Position numbers and translations under genes: made by a program
Virus record (IMG/VR): IMGVR_UViG_3300025645_000111
Coordinates: 1-51,015 of that record
Reading direction: 5' to 3' (one strand)
DNA length: 51,015 bases
Source of the DNA: a virus
In this document: piece after piece, positions 8,937 to 17,719 of the stretch
Numbering within the stretch: the stretch's first letter is position 1
How the letters are laid out: every line of letters starts with the position of its first letter
The notes under the pieces: generated by a model
Database searches by the model: none
Told to the model about the DNA's origin: nothing
The model's input: the letters and a program-made list of their open reading frames with translations, nothing else

Positions 8937-9631
8937 TAGGCAATGTTATACCCACGCAGATCAGGGGCGATTCTAAACGATGCACGCTCTTCATCTTGCG
9001 ATAGTGCTCGATCAAACTCTTCCTCATACATCTGCTTGAGCATTCCTACTTTTTCGGGCGCTTTCTTGATAGCCATATAATACGCTAGTCCAGCAGCCAG
9101 GCATGGGTAGAACCGGAAAGGTAAATCCATAGTATTGGCGCCGACTCCCGCATCATCCATTCTGGATAGTACGTTGCAGTACACAGTGTACTTCCCACTC
9201 TGATCGGGTGCAGGCCAAACCGTAATGGTTGGGCTCAATGTCTTGTTGACGTAAAACTGGTTAGGCTTGCCAGTTGTTGACTTAGTTGCCAGGTGAGAAT
9301 ATTCCGCCCTGGACATCCTGCTAAGCGGCACATCGGTTACCTGGCTGCCGATTGTCTCTCTAATGAAGACATCAAGCACATCAATAGTTGCGGTTGGGTT
9401 TACAGCATCAACGTCATACTGAACCGTGTCGGCAACCATAGGTAGCGCTTTCTGGGCAACGGTCCACTGGTTTAATCCCCTATTTGCCCACTCGGCCAAC
9501 ATAAGGTTAAGGGACCGATTGGCGGACTTGAGATCATAACCAGTACGCAGCTCCAGGCCGCATCTTTCAAAGGCCTCCTCTACATACTCAGCTACATCGA
9601 GCTCAAATGTTTTAGTTCCGCTAACAGCCAT
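8936..9631 (-). CDS. P22 gp4-like tail accessory factor / connector (231 aa)
   Basis: The N-terminal helix pair (DVAEYVEEAFERCGLE, then LKSANRSLNLMLAEWANRGL) and WTVAQKALPMV, followed by RETIGSQVTDVPLSRMSRAE and a Pro-rich segment TITVWPAPDQSG, match the gp4-like tail accessory factors that extend the portal in P22-type phages. Length is in the usual range. It is the best evidence, together with the gp10-like gene, for a short-tailed virion. Confidence 0.75.
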   Translation of the reverse strand: MAVSGTKTFELDVAEYVEEAFERCGLELRTGYDLKSANRSLNLMLAEWANRGLNQWTVAQKALPMVADTVQYDVDAVNPTATIDVLDVFIRETIGSQVTDVPLSRMSRAEYSHLATKSTTGKPNQFYVNKTLSPTITVWPAPDQSGKYTVYCNVLSRMDDAGVGANTMDLPFRFYPCLAAGLAYYMAIKKAPEKVGMLKQMYEEEFDRALSQDEERASFRIAPDLRGYNIA

Positions 9632-9870
9632 TAGGGTCTCCGCAGGTTATTCTTTCCAATGTTAGGCATACCGCCGCCCTTCATTCCAATAGGCTTCATC
9701 TTACCACCGCCCATCTTGCCCTGCACTCTTCCATACAAACCGCAGTTGCTGCTTGAGGGAGCTCGTTTGTTTTTGGTGGCAGCTCCGCCCATGTTCATAC
9801 CCATAGCCTTCTTAGCTGCAGCTTTACCCGCTTTGGTGTACGGGAATTTTTTTCCATTTACGTTTGGCAT
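9631..9870 (-). CDS. Small basic Gly/Met/Lys-rich protein (79 aa)
   Basis: It is highly positively charged and Gly/Met-rich (KAGKAAAKKAMGMNMGG, KMGGGKMKPIGMKGGG), with one SSNCGLYGRVQGKM segment. No fold is recognisable. The composition suits a DNA- or acidic-protein-binding minor virion component. Its last codon overlaps the gp4-like start. Confidence 0.7.
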   Translation of the reverse strand: MPNVNGKKFPYTKAGKAAAKKAMGMNMGGAATKNKRAPSSSNCGLYGRVQGKMGGGKMKPIGMKGGGMPNIGKNNLRRP

Positions 9871-9871
9871 A

Positions 9872-12800
9872 TTATCTTCCTCGTCTCGTTCGTTTATCAG
9901 TAACCCTACCTCTTGGCGCCGGCCTCTTAGTCGTCGTCTTCTTAGGTGGAGCCGACTTAACAGGCTTAATTGGAGCCTTCTTAGGAGGCGCTGTCTTCAC
10001 CGGAGCTCTTTTAATAGGAGTCCTCTTGGGCGGCGGTGGCGTCTTCACTGTCCGCCTTTTAGGTGGCAGTTTTTTCTTAGGTGGATTTGGCACCGTAGGA
10101 ATTGAAATTGGTCGCCCTGGAGGTCTAACCGGCATAATTGTTCTTGTCGGTGGCTGTGGTGCAACCGGCATAATTGTTCTTGTCGGTGGCGGTGGAGTCT
10201 TAACCGTTTGCCTTGTTCTTGTCTTCGGCAGCGGGGTTGCACGCCCGTCTCCAATTCCAGTTAAGTTGCCTGGTAATGTGTCGGTGTTTATCTTAACGCC
10301 TGGCACTATGCCGGTTCCAGGTAGCATAGGTGGAACCTCAGCAGCTGGAATTCCGGTTGGGATTGTTGATCTCAGGTTTTCTATCTGCCTGCGAATAGCA
10401 CTGTCATCAAACTGCGGAATCTCGCGTTCAGAAATCTGATTAACTCTTCCACCAAGATCTCGGATTCTGGCTTGGATATCACTCGCATCAAACTGCGGGA
10501 TCTCACGATTAGCCAGGGCATCTATTCTTGACTGAATAGCGCTATCATCAAACCTGGGAATCTCCCGCTCAGAGATGGTGTTTACTCTGCCGCCAAGGTC
10601 TCTAATTCTTGCCTGAATAGCACTGTCGTCAAACTGTGGGATCTCACGATTAGCCAGGGCGTCTATTCTCTGATTAATTGAGCTTGCGTCAAACTGTGGG
10701 ATCTCACGCTCCGAGATATTGTTTACTCTTCCACCTAGCTCACGAATTCTTTGTTGAATAGCGCTATCGTCAAACTGTGGGATCTCACGCTCAGATATCT
10801 TATTTACCCTTTCACCCAAGTTTCCAAATCTTCCGCCTAGCTCTGAAATTCTTTGTTGAATGGCACTATCGTCAAACTGTGGGATCTCACGATTAGCCAG
10901 GGCATCTATTCTTTGATTAATAGAGCTTGCGTCAAACTGCGGGATCTCACGCTCGGATATTCGATTAACTCTTTCACCCAGGTTTCCAAACCTTCCGCCC
11001 AACTCTGCAATTCTTGCCTGGATATCACTGGCGTCAAACTCAGGTACTGCAGCAACCGCAGCCTCATTAGCCGCAGCCTTAGCTCTAGCGTCTTCTGCAG
11101 CCTGTCTTGCTGCAGCAATATTTGCCTGCACGCTTCTAGGGTCAAAGCCCTCGAACCGCCGTCCCAAGCCACCAACTTCGTTTTGCATGGCATCAATTCG
11201 TGCCTGCAAATCGGGGTCTACTGCTGGAGTATTTTCAATGGCAGCCGCATTATTTGCTGCGGCTTCTTGCGCTGCTGCAATGCTGGCTTGTATCGCCGCA
11301 GGATCAAAGTTACCAAACCGTCCAAACTCTCCCTGGAGAGCGTTGATTCTTTCCTGGATATCTGGGTCTATGTTAGATACAACCGCCGCGTTAGCCGCTG
11401 CTTGTTCTTCTGCCGCCCTGGCTGCTTCCTGTGCTGCTGCAATTCTTTCTTGCACAGCTGCAGGGTCAAACCCACCAAAGCGTCCTTCAAACCCACCAAA
11501 GCGTCCTTCCATGGCGTCAATTCTAGCCTGAAAGTCAGCCATTCTTTGAGCTTCGGCTTCTTCAGCTAAGCGCTGAGACTCTGCTTCTGCTGCCATCTGT
11601 GCAGCCGCTGCTTCTGCTGCTGCCGCTTCTTGGGCTGCCGCTGCCGCTGCCGCTTGTTCTTGCGCTGCCGCTTCTTCAGCAATACGATCCGCTTCTGCTA
11701 TGGCTGCTGCCTCGGCTGCTGCTTTTTCTGCAGCAACACGCTCTTGCTCAGCTGCAGCTATTGCCGCCTCTTCTGCAGTCTTAGCATCAGCCGCTGCTTG
11801 CGCTGCCGCTGCCTCTTCTGCAGCAATACGCTCTTGCTCCGCCTGGGCTGCCTGCTGGTTAGCCAGGGCCGCAGCATCTGCCTCATCTCGGATATACTGC
11901 TGAGACGACATTGTGGCAAAGGGGTCGTCCTTCTTCTCGAAGGTAAACATGGGATTGTCGGTCCTGACACCTCGGTCAAAAACCGGACGATTCATTAAAT
12001 AGTCAGCTTGAGCTGCGTAAGGGCTACCCTGGTTCCTATACTGGTCCTGGTAAAGGTTGGATAGAATGCGGTCATAACCAGCCTTGTTTTGATTGCCAAA
12101 CAAACCCTCATCACTCCCACCGCTTTCGGGGGGTCTCATTGGGGGCCTTAAAGGTGGCAGCTTAGGCGGTCTCCTGGAAGGATCATCTCTTCCTTTCCCA
12201 AAAATATCTTCAAGTATTTTCCCACCGCCAGGAAGCCGTGGTCTTGGTACTTGGGTATTCTCATCACGATCATCTATGCCATTATTGTTAGCATCTTGAA
12301 AGTCCATGGTCCTCATTGGCGGCATGAAGGGGCCATCTAAAATTACATCACCTGGACCTGGAGGGGACATAGGTGGAATTTGCCCAGGGCCTCCTCTAGT
12401 AGGGCTGTCTTTGTCAAACAAGCGTATGTCTGAACCATCTGGCCTTTGGCCAACAACGGGGTTAATTCCACCGTTTACAGGACCGCGCTCCATCCCTCCA
12501 CCGGTAGGCGGCTGAAAAATAGGAATAGTAGGCGGTAACTGTGGGCCACGGCGTTCAAGTCCATCAACGAATTGTGAGAATGGGTTCTTTATTCTTCCAT
12601 AGTTTTCTTCGGCAAACTTTCTGCTGCCGCCAGGGGATATGGGCAGGTTATCACCGCCACGGCCACCTTCACCACCCAGTCCTGGGTCGCTAAATAAGGG
12701 GTTGTTAAAAGGATTAAAAGTGTTTACGTTGCCGCCACCTGGTCGCGGGGGTGGTCTGTAACTTGGATCTCTTGGATCAACTCTTGGGCCAGCAGAACCC

Positions 12801-12892
12801 AGGGGAAATTCTCCATATCCTGGGCCACCAAGGGTGCCCATCATTGGAGCTTTCTGTCTGAATTGTTTTAGTCGGTCGTCAAAGAAGCCCAT
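9872..12892 (-). CDS. 1006-aa modular repeat protein: Pro/Gly arm, Ala/Glu coiled coil, IPQFD repeats, histone-H1-like tail
   Basis: Four zones are visible. Residues 1-300 are Pro/Gly/Arg-rich. About 330-480 is a long Ala/Glu/Gln coiled coil. About 611-837 holds some eleven imperfect repeats built on REIPQFDDSAIQQRI and LGGRFGNLGERVN. From about 884 the tail is Lys/Pro/Thr/Arg-rich (TVKTPPPPKRTPIKRAP and similar), like a histone H1 C-terminus. The repeats would form a rod or fibre; the tail could bind nucleic acid. The gene lies between capsid-decoration and connector genes, so a virion protein is likely. It could be a fibrous head or tail appendage, or an ejected DNA-associated protein. No homologue is recognised with confidence. 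Confidence 0.75.
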   Translation of the reverse strand: MGFFDDRLKQFRQKAPMMGTLGGPGYGEFPLGSAGPRVDPRDPSYRPPPRPGGGNVNTFNPFNNPLFSDPGLGGEGGRGGDNLPISPGGSRKFAEENYGRIKNPFSQFVDGLERRGPQLPPTIPIFQPPTGGGMERGPVNGGINPVVGQRPDGSDIRLFDKDSPTRGGPGQIPPMSPPGPGDVILDGPFMPPMRTMDFQDANNNGIDDRDENTQVPRPRLPGGGKILEDIFGKGRDDPSRRPPKLPPLRPPMRPPESGGSDEGLFGNQNKAGYDRILSNLYQDQYRNQGSPYAAQADYLMNRPVFDRGVRTDNPMFTFEKKDDPFATMSSQQYIRDEADAAALANQQAAQAEQERIAAEEAAAAQAAADAKTAEEAAIAAAEQERVAAEKAAAEAAAIAEADRIAEEAAAQEQAAAAAAAQEAAAAEAAAAQMAAEAESQRLAEEAEAQRMADFQARIDAMEGRFGGFEGRFGGFDPAAVQERIAAAQEAARAAEEQAAANAAVVSNIDPDIQERINALQGEFGRFGNFDPAAIQASIAAAQEAAANNAAAIENTPAVDPDLQARIDAMQNEVGGLGRRFEGFDPRSVQANIAAARQAAEDARAKAAANEAAVAAVPEFDASDIQARIAELGGRFGNLGERVNRISEREIPQFDASSINQRIDALANREIPQFDDSAIQQRISELGGRFGNLGERVNKISEREIPQFDDSAIQQRIRELGGRVNNISEREIPQFDASSINQRIDALANREIPQFDDSAIQARIRDLGGRVNTISEREIPRFDDSAIQSRIDALANREIPQFDASDIQARIRDLGGRVNQISEREIPQFDDSAIRRQIENLRSTIPTGIPAAEVPPMLPGTGIVPGVKINTDTLPGNLTGIGDGRATPLPKTRTRQTVKTPPPPTRTIMPVAPQPPTRTIMPVRPPGRPISIPTVPNPPKKKLPPKRRTVKTPPPPKRTPIKRAPVKTAPPKKAPIKPVKSAPPKKTTTKRPAPRGRVTDKRTRRGR
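10370..11060 (-). repeat. Tandem imperfect repeats encoding EIPQFDxSxI units
   Basis: Near-identical 15-20 base strings such as CAAACTGTGGGATCTCACG recur at spacings that are multiples of three (for example near 10630, 10691, 10772, 10872, 10933). They encode the REIPQFD repeats of the 1006-residue protein. Two alternating longer units (one with ISEREIPQFD, one with LANREIPQFD) suggest growth by duplication. Confidence 0.85.
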
Positions 12893-12898
12893 AACTTA

Positions 12899-13192
12899 TC
12901 ACCAATTTTTGCAAGACCAATACGAAGGTGCGAAAACGTCTTTCTTCTTCTGCACCACATCGCAGTTATGCCTTGCGCGAAATGACTTCTTTCTTGCTGG
13001 CTGGTCTGATTTTATTTTCATTTTAGGATCGCCATACCTAACCAGCTTAACCTGGTCACCTTTCTTGGCAAGAACCTTAAACTTTTTGCTGGCTCCTGGC
13101 GTCCTTACTTGTTTGTTGTAACCAGGAAAAGACTCACCCCTATAGGAGAGCCTTCCTGATTTGCTTCTCTTAACATCATCCGTGGTAGCCAT
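12899..13192 (-). CDS. Small basic late protein with FRARHNC...YWSCKNW end (97 aa)
   Basis: Lys/Arg-rich, with GRLSYRGESFPGYNKQVRTP at the start and a C-terminal segment SFRARHNCDVVQKKK then SYWSCKNW that I recall from small basic proteins of marine phages. The His and two Cys residues could coordinate a metal, but one full binding set is not visible. Position beside capsid decoration genes suggests a virion component. Confidence 0.7.
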   Translation of the reverse strand: MATTDDVKRSKSGRLSYRGESFPGYNKQVRTPGASKKFKVLAKKGDQVKLVRYGDPKMKIKSDQPARKKSFRARHNCDVVQKKKDVFAPSYWSCKNW

Positions 13193-13818
13193 TACGCATG
13201 GAATACAGTCATATTGGAGAAGGTGGTAACGTCATACTGCAAATAAATACCGTCCTTAAATAAGATACCCTCGTCTGGGACGGTGATATCTCTGGAAACG
13301 GTAGCGCTTGCAACCGTACCTATTTTTAACTGCGAATCACCGGTAATAGATGTTGTGAGAAAATTCAAAACACCCGCTGCAGAAGAGCAAACAATGTAAG
13401 TCCCCTGAAGCCTGGCTCTACCAGCGTAAATTGCGACTGCGGCGTTATTAGCCATTCCTACTGAAATGTTAGCTGCTGGCTGCGTATTAACCGCACCCGC
13501 AGTAACAGTCTTAAAATACTTGGTTCCGGTTACCGTAGTAGCAGAACCAAGCATAGTAAGGGTTTCAGTCTGAGCTGCGCCATCAATATCAGTACCTGTA
13601 ATCAGAATCGTTTTACCAGCATCACCGGTCCCAGTAGTTGTTACTGTGACCAGGCGAGCATTGGTAAAAGATACTGCACCGCCATCAGCGTCAGTACCAT
13701 TGATAGTAAGGGCGGTATTTGGCTGTTGGTTTGCACCTATTGAAGCAACATCTGCAGCATTAGTGTCGGCCTCAACAAAGAGGGCCGAAGCATCGCTGCC
13801 TGAAAATCTAGTGCCCAT
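13192..13818 (-). CDS. Decoration-like beta-rich virion protein (208 aa)
   Basis: Thr/Ala/Gly/Val-rich, with alternating strands (VTTTGTGDAGKTILITGTD, TETLTMLGSATTVTGTKYF) and an end ITVPDEGILFKDGIYLQYD followed by FSNMTVFHA. This end is typical of phage proteins that coat the capsid or tail. No cysteine-based, enzymatic or membrane features occur. The ATG is preceded by a short spacer after the next upstream gene. Confidence 0.7.
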   Translation of the reverse strand: MGTRFSGSDASALFVEADTNAADVASIGANQQPNTALTINGTDADGGAVSFTNARLVTVTTTGTGDAGKTILITGTDIDGAAQTETLTMLGSATTVTGTKYFKTVTAGAVNTQPAANISVGMANNAAVAIYAGRARLQGTYIVCSSAAGVLNFLTTSITGDSQLKIGTVASATVSRDITVPDEGILFKDGIYLQYDVTTFSNMTVFHA

Positions 13819-13838
13819 GATAAGCCTCCAATAGTGGT

Positions 13839-14552
13839 TTAACGCTCGACAGAGGCCAGGATGTAATCAATGGTCATAGTCTTCGCAGCTGCTTCGCCAT
13901 TCTGAATACCAAAAGAAACAGTCAACTCTTCATCATCAACCGCGTTAGTCAGAGTAAGCTGAGAAGCTACCTGCGCGTCATTGACAAAGATCTTGAATGC
14001 ACCAGCGCCATCTTGGCCGCCATTTGGATCGTAGTGGAAAGCAACAGTGACAAAAGTGTCATCTGCCATTGCGTGAACATCTTCGTTAGAAGTTGAAGCG
14101 TTATCCTTCTCGATAGTGAAATCAAGACCGGTTGCGCCGTCAGCTTTGATGAAGTAAAAACCATCAGTAGTGTCTAGCGGAGTGGTATCAGTAATACCAA
14201 GGCCCATCACAAAGTCGGACTGAGTTGCGTCACTTACCTTGAATCGCGCTTTGAAGAACATGTTCTTGCTTGCGTCATACTTAAAGGCTTCGCCTTTGAG
14301 CTGCAAGAAATCAAGATCATTGTCACCAGCTGCGTTTGTAACAAGTAACAAGCCGCCAGATCCTGAAGCCAGGGCTTCTGTCGCGCTTCCTGTACCAGCT
14401 TCTGTGGTGGTGATAGTCCACTCATCAGCGTGATAGGTAAAGAAGTCGTTGGCGTAAGTCACATACTTGAACGGGTCCAGGTACGGAAAGTCATATAGCG
14501 GGTTTCCAGCAACTTGGTTGGAAACACCATTTCTAAAGTGTGTAGTAGGCAT
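13839..14552 (-). CDS. Jelly-roll/lectin-like virion protein (237 aa)
   Basis: The protein begins MPTTHFRNGVSNQVAGNPLY. It has Asp/Phe-containing beta strands (NMFFKARFKVSDATQSDFV, FVTVAFHYDPNGGQDGAG) ending in MTIDYILASVER, a pattern like concanavalin/laminin-G-type sandwich domains that decorate phage capsids. It is the first gene after the terminator that follows the major capsid gene. Carbohydrate binding is possible but not shown. Confidence 0.7.
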   Translation of the reverse strand: MPTTHFRNGVSNQVAGNPLYDFPYLDPFKYVTYANDFFTYHADEWTITTTEAGTGSATEALASGSGGLLLVTNAAGDNDLDFLQLKGEAFKYDASKNMFFKARFKVSDATQSDFVMGLGITDTTPLDTTDGFYFIKADGATGLDFTIEKDNASTSNEDVHAMADDTFVTVAFHYDPNGGQDGAGAFKIFVNDAQVASQLTLTNAVDDEELTVSFGIQNGEAAAKTMTIDYILASVER

Positions 14553-14680
14553 AACAGTTATCCTCGATTAACCAGCGCATTTAGCGCCATTAAGCTACTT
14601 ATACAGCAAATACTCGCTTGGCCGAATGCTGTTGTTTAATCCAAGTCTCCAAAGTATACCACCAATATTTAAAAACGCGC

Positions 14681-14712
14681 AAAAAAAAAGGGGAGCCATA
14701 AGCCCCCCTTTC
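14681..14712 (-). terminator. Rho-independent terminator after the major capsid gene
   Basis: On the minus strand a 9-bp stem (AAGGGGGGC pairing with GCTCCCCTT, one G-T pair) with a TTATG loop is followed by nine T residues. It lies about 20 bases past the capsid stop and before the next late gene, the arrangement of a classical intrinsic terminator. Confidence 0.85.
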
Positions 14713-14730
14713 CTTTTCACTAACTTAGAG

Positions 14731-15648
14731 TTATGCGCCTTGCGACCCATAAATACCACGCCAGTCAGAGAAACCAAACGAATAACGCTCACGCGCCTTG
14801 TATCGAATGTTTCCTGTGCTGAAGTCAGGCTCCATGTTAGTCTCCATCGCAGTACGCTGGAACATCTTCAGACCTTCGCCACTTTCAGTAACGGAAGTCA
14901 ACAAGAAGAAGGCGTCTGGGTCAGTCAGATAATGATTGACCGTATAGCCACCAGGCAATACGCCTGTGTTCTTGATAGCGTTGATGTCGTTGTCAGCAGT
15001 ACCTGAACGCAGTTGCGAGTTCAAGATACGGTCAGCAACAAACACCAGCTGAGGAGGTACAACCAACTTAGTAGCCTGGACCGAAACAGTAAGACCCTTA
15101 TCATCGGTAAATGTGCTGATATCAATCAGAGCATCTTCCAGGGAAGTTTCGTTCAAGTCCGCCATAGTGGTTGCACGGTTAGCCGCAGTACCACCGCCAG
15201 CCAATGGGTGAGCAGTGTTAATCATAGATACACCGTCTCCTCCAGTGAAGCTCGCAGAGAATGCGTTGTTAAGTACGTCAGCACCCTTAACCTCTTTGGT
15301 GTTAGCCATAGAGCGAGCGAGAGCTTTAACATAGCGCTTACCGAGTGAGTCATAGAGGTTATCCTCTACAGCTTCGTCAGTCAGTGCGAATGCCAGAGCA
15401 ATCGTATCGTGGGTGTAACGTGCTGAGTAAGACTCAGATGCGTTGTCAAAAACAACACCCTGGCCTTCTGTCTTAGTTGGGGCTGAACCGAATCCGGTAA
15501 TCAACACCTCTTCTTCAAAAGCACGCTGAGAATCTTCAATAGCAAAGATCTCCTCATACTCTTTCTCGTAGCTGTCGTAGCTCATGCCGAAGAGACTGTT
15601 TAGCCCAGGCTCTAGCTCTTTCGCTAGTTGTGCGCGTGAAATAGCCAT
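14731..15648 (-). CDS. Major capsid protein, HK97-type (305 aa)
   Basis: The length, acidic N-terminal helix (LAKELEPGLNSLFGMSYDSY, then EKEYEEIFAIEDSQRAFEEE), internal TDEAVEDNLYDSLGKRYVKA and LSEALxD-like ALIDISTFTDDKG, and the end RYSFGFSDWRGIYGSQGA, fit HK97-fold coat proteins of the Mu-gpT-like branch. It follows scaffold and decoration-type genes and is succeeded by a strong terminator, both typical for the coat gene. There is no N-terminal delta domain or visible protease site, in keeping with a separate scaffold. Confidence 0.85.
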   Translation of the reverse strand: MAISRAQLAKELEPGLNSLFGMSYDSYEKEYEEIFAIEDSQRAFEEEVLITGFGSAPTKTEGQGVVFDNASESYSARYTHDTIALAFALTDEAVEDNLYDSLGKRYVKALARSMANTKEVKGADVLNNAFSASFTGGDGVSMINTAHPLAGGGTAANRATTMADLNETSLEDALIDISTFTDDKGLTVSVQATKLVVPPQLVFVADRILNSQLRSGTADNDINAIKNTGVLPGGYTVNHYLTDPDAFFLLTSVTESGEGLKMFQRTAMETNMEPDFSTGNIRYKARERYSFGFSDWRGIYGSQGA

Positions 15649-15663
15649 TCTTTACTCTCCTTA

Positions 15664-16251
15664 TTAAGCTAAGCCAGCGCCTTTCACACCCATAATGTGG
15701 TTCTGAATAACCACCATTACGTTTGTGTTAGCACTCGCTACGTCATCGTTATCGGGATCCTGGGAAATGTCGATAGCCTTGAGAGGTAACGTGGTAGCAG
15801 TTGCTCCCGTAGTTACGTCTAGCTCAACATTGCTGCGTCCAGAAGCTGTGTCACCAACAGTTGCTTGATCGACAATATCGAAGTTTCCGAACAAGTCAGC
15901 AACTGGGAAAGCTGCGTCTGCTTGTACTTCAAATACGGTATCGGGATCGTCAATTACAAATGCGATGATGTCACTCTGTACGATAGCACCAGGGTAATAG
16001 TTGCTGAACACTTGCTCACCAGAGGTGGGGTCCGTGTACTGACAACCGTTAAATACTCCTACAACAGGAACAGTGCTTGAAGCAGCTGCACGCTGAACCG
16101 TTCCGCCGGTTAGCTGTTTTACCAGATCACCTTGGAAAATTGCGTTGGTTTCATTAGACGCAATTCTATAACGGCTCTGGCCACCTGAGTAAGGAGCTCC
16201 GCCCATCATGCGGGACGGCTTTAAACCAAATGCGGCATCTTTATTGCTCAT
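15664..16251 (-). CDS. Head decoration/stabilisation-like protein (195 aa)
   Basis: The N-terminus KDAAFGLKPSRMMGGAPYSG is one I recall from phage structural proteins encoded directly upstream of the capsid gene. Repeated beta strands and a Gly/Ala-rich end (HIMGVKGAGLA) follow. The two genes are separated by only 15 bases. A trimeric capsid-decorating role is the best guess. Confidence 0.7.
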   Translation of the reverse strand: MSNKDAAFGLKPSRMMGGAPYSGGQSRYRIASNETNAIFQGDLVKQLTGGTVQRAAASSTVPVVGVFNGCQYTDPTSGEQVFSNYYPGAIVQSDIIAFVIDDPDTVFEVQADAAFPVADLFGNFDIVDQATVGDTASGRSNVELDVTTGATATTLPLKAIDISQDPDNDDVASANTNVMVVIQNHIMGVKGAGLA

Positions 16252-16266
16252 AGGTCATTTCCTCGT

Positions 16267-16740
16267 TTATCTTCTGCCAAAGGTTACTTGGGTATCCCTC
16301 TTTGGATCATACTTGACATAACGACCATCTTTCTGAGCATCTCCAAACATATTATTGTCAAGAGCGTCTTTTGCAGCTTGAGTCTTACCTTCGTAATATT
16401 CGCGCCGCTCGGCAATCGTTTCATCAGGAATCTTCGCAAGAAGAAGGCCCTCGTTATATATGACTCCCATATGTCTGCCATTATCCATAGTCGGTAGGCT
16501 TTCAGCCCACTCTGGAGGAAGATCTGAGCCTTTAACAAGCTCCCATCCTTCTCTAATGCGGCGAGAGACATTACTTCTGTCTTCCGCTCCCAACATGGAT
16601 TCCCGAATCCACCGGTAGGTATAACCAGGTGGTGGTTCAGGCGTTTCCAGCTTTCTTACAGGACGCCACGGTTTACGTCGAGTCTGATTATCGTGCGCTC
16701 CACTTTCACGCGAGGTGCGATTACTTTTTGATTCTGTCAT
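16267..16740 (-). CDS. Conserved-looking head-module protein (157 aa)
   Basis: Basic disordered N-terminus (SNRTSRESGAHDNQTRRKPW), then PEPPPGYTYRWIRESMLG and REGWELVKGSDLPPEW, a segment that I remember in proteins between scaffold and decoration genes of marine short-tailed phages. No catalytic motif is visible. It may be an assembly or minor head protein. Confidence 0.7.
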   Translation of the reverse strand: MTESKSNRTSRESGAHDNQTRRKPWRPVRKLETPEPPPGYTYRWIRESMLGAEDRSNVSRRIREGWELVKGSDLPPEWAESLPTMDNGRHMGVIYNEGLLLAKIPDETIAERREYYEGKTQAAKDALDNNMFGDAQKDGRYVKYDPKRDTQVTFGRR

Positions 16741-16741
16741 G

Positions 16742-17719
16742 TTACATCTCCTCCCTTGCTGAGATTTTTTGTTTCTCTTTAGCTACGTGCCGCAACCATG
16801 TATCCATATCCATGTTATGCGGCTTTAAGCCACGGAGGCGCTCCACTTCAGAGTTACTAAAAGTAACACCGCTCCTGTTGCCTCGTGTTTTTTGCCGTCC
16901 GCCTGAAGAGGCGGAGGAAGAGACTCTTTGCACGGCGGGTCTGCTTCCATTTTGTACAGCTTTGTTATTGCCTGGTGTGGCATTAACAAGTTTAGGATAT
17001 ACTTTTCCAACCCGACTGTCCAATTCACCGTAATAGTCATCACTATCAGGCTCAAATCCTTCGTTGATTAAATTGAAGTGGGTGAAGTAAGCATACTGGG
17101 TTGCTTGGAGATGTTCTTGATCTTCTCCATTGCCATACCATTGATTTCTTTCGTGCCAGGTCAACGCTTGTTCAGTTGGCTCTGCAGTAGCTGGTTGTGC
17201 TTGCTGCTCCTCATATGCCTGATACTGACCTTGATCCTGGTACTGTTGAGCTTGAGCCTGGGCTTGTGCTTGAGCAGCTTGCTGCCTGGAAGCCTGGACC
17301 CGAAGGCGCTCTTTCTGAATCGACATGTCATTTTTAAGCGTAGTCGCTTTAGACATTAATTCAGGATCACCACTAGCAACGGCCTTCTTGTACAGGTCGT
17401 CAACTTGGGCCTCTTTTGCTTCAACCGCCTCGGCTTCTTTTGATAAAACCGTCTGGTCTTGCTGGGCGGTATAAGCTCGATATTGTTGAAGCTCTCGCTC
17501 TTTAGCCAGGGCAATTTGCTCTAACTGTGCAGCTCGATCTTCTGCCTGTTTGTTCTTGGCGTTGAGCTTGTTAATTCTTTTGCTAACAGACTTGGTGTAA
17601 TTTTCCAGCTCATCTTCGCTGCTGGATTTTACCTCCTCACCTTCAGGTGGATCGTCAACAATTTCAATCTCTAAGTCTTCATTTTCTTGCAGTTCTTCTG
17701 CCTGGTTGTTCTCAATCAT
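16742..17719 (-). CDS. Capsid scaffold protein (325 aa)
   Basis: An acidic N-terminus (LEIEIVDDPPEGEEVKSSS) is followed by long Gln/Ala/Glu coiled coil at about residues 45-175, including a QAQAQAQAQQYQDQGQYQ tract, and a basic C-terminal part (ERLRGLKPHNMDMDTWLRHV). Acid start, long coil and basic end, just upstream of decoration and capsid genes, is the standard scaffold arrangement. Confidence 0.75.
   Translation of the reverse strand: MIENNQAEELQENEDLEIEIVDDPPEGEEVKSSSEDELENYTKSVSKRINKLNAKNKQAEDRAAQLEQIALAKERELQQYRAYTAQQDQTVLSKEAEAVEAKEAQVDDLYKKAVASGDPELMSKATTLKNDMSIQKERLRVQASRQQAAQAQAQAQAQQYQDQGQYQAYEEQQAQPATAEPTEQALTWHERNQWYGNGEDQEHLQATQYAYFTHFNLINEGFEPDSDDYYGELDSRVGKVYPKLVNATPGNNKAVQNGSRPAVQRVSSSASSGGRQKTRGNRSGVTFSNSEVERLRGLKPHNMDMDTWLRHVAKEKQKISAREEM

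Noticed and set aside
10853-11569. Plus-strand open frame of 238 codons rich in Cys, Ser and Leu
   Set aside because: It is a shadow of the repeat and coiled-coil part of the 9872-12892 gene; low-complexity antisense frames of this kind arise automatically.
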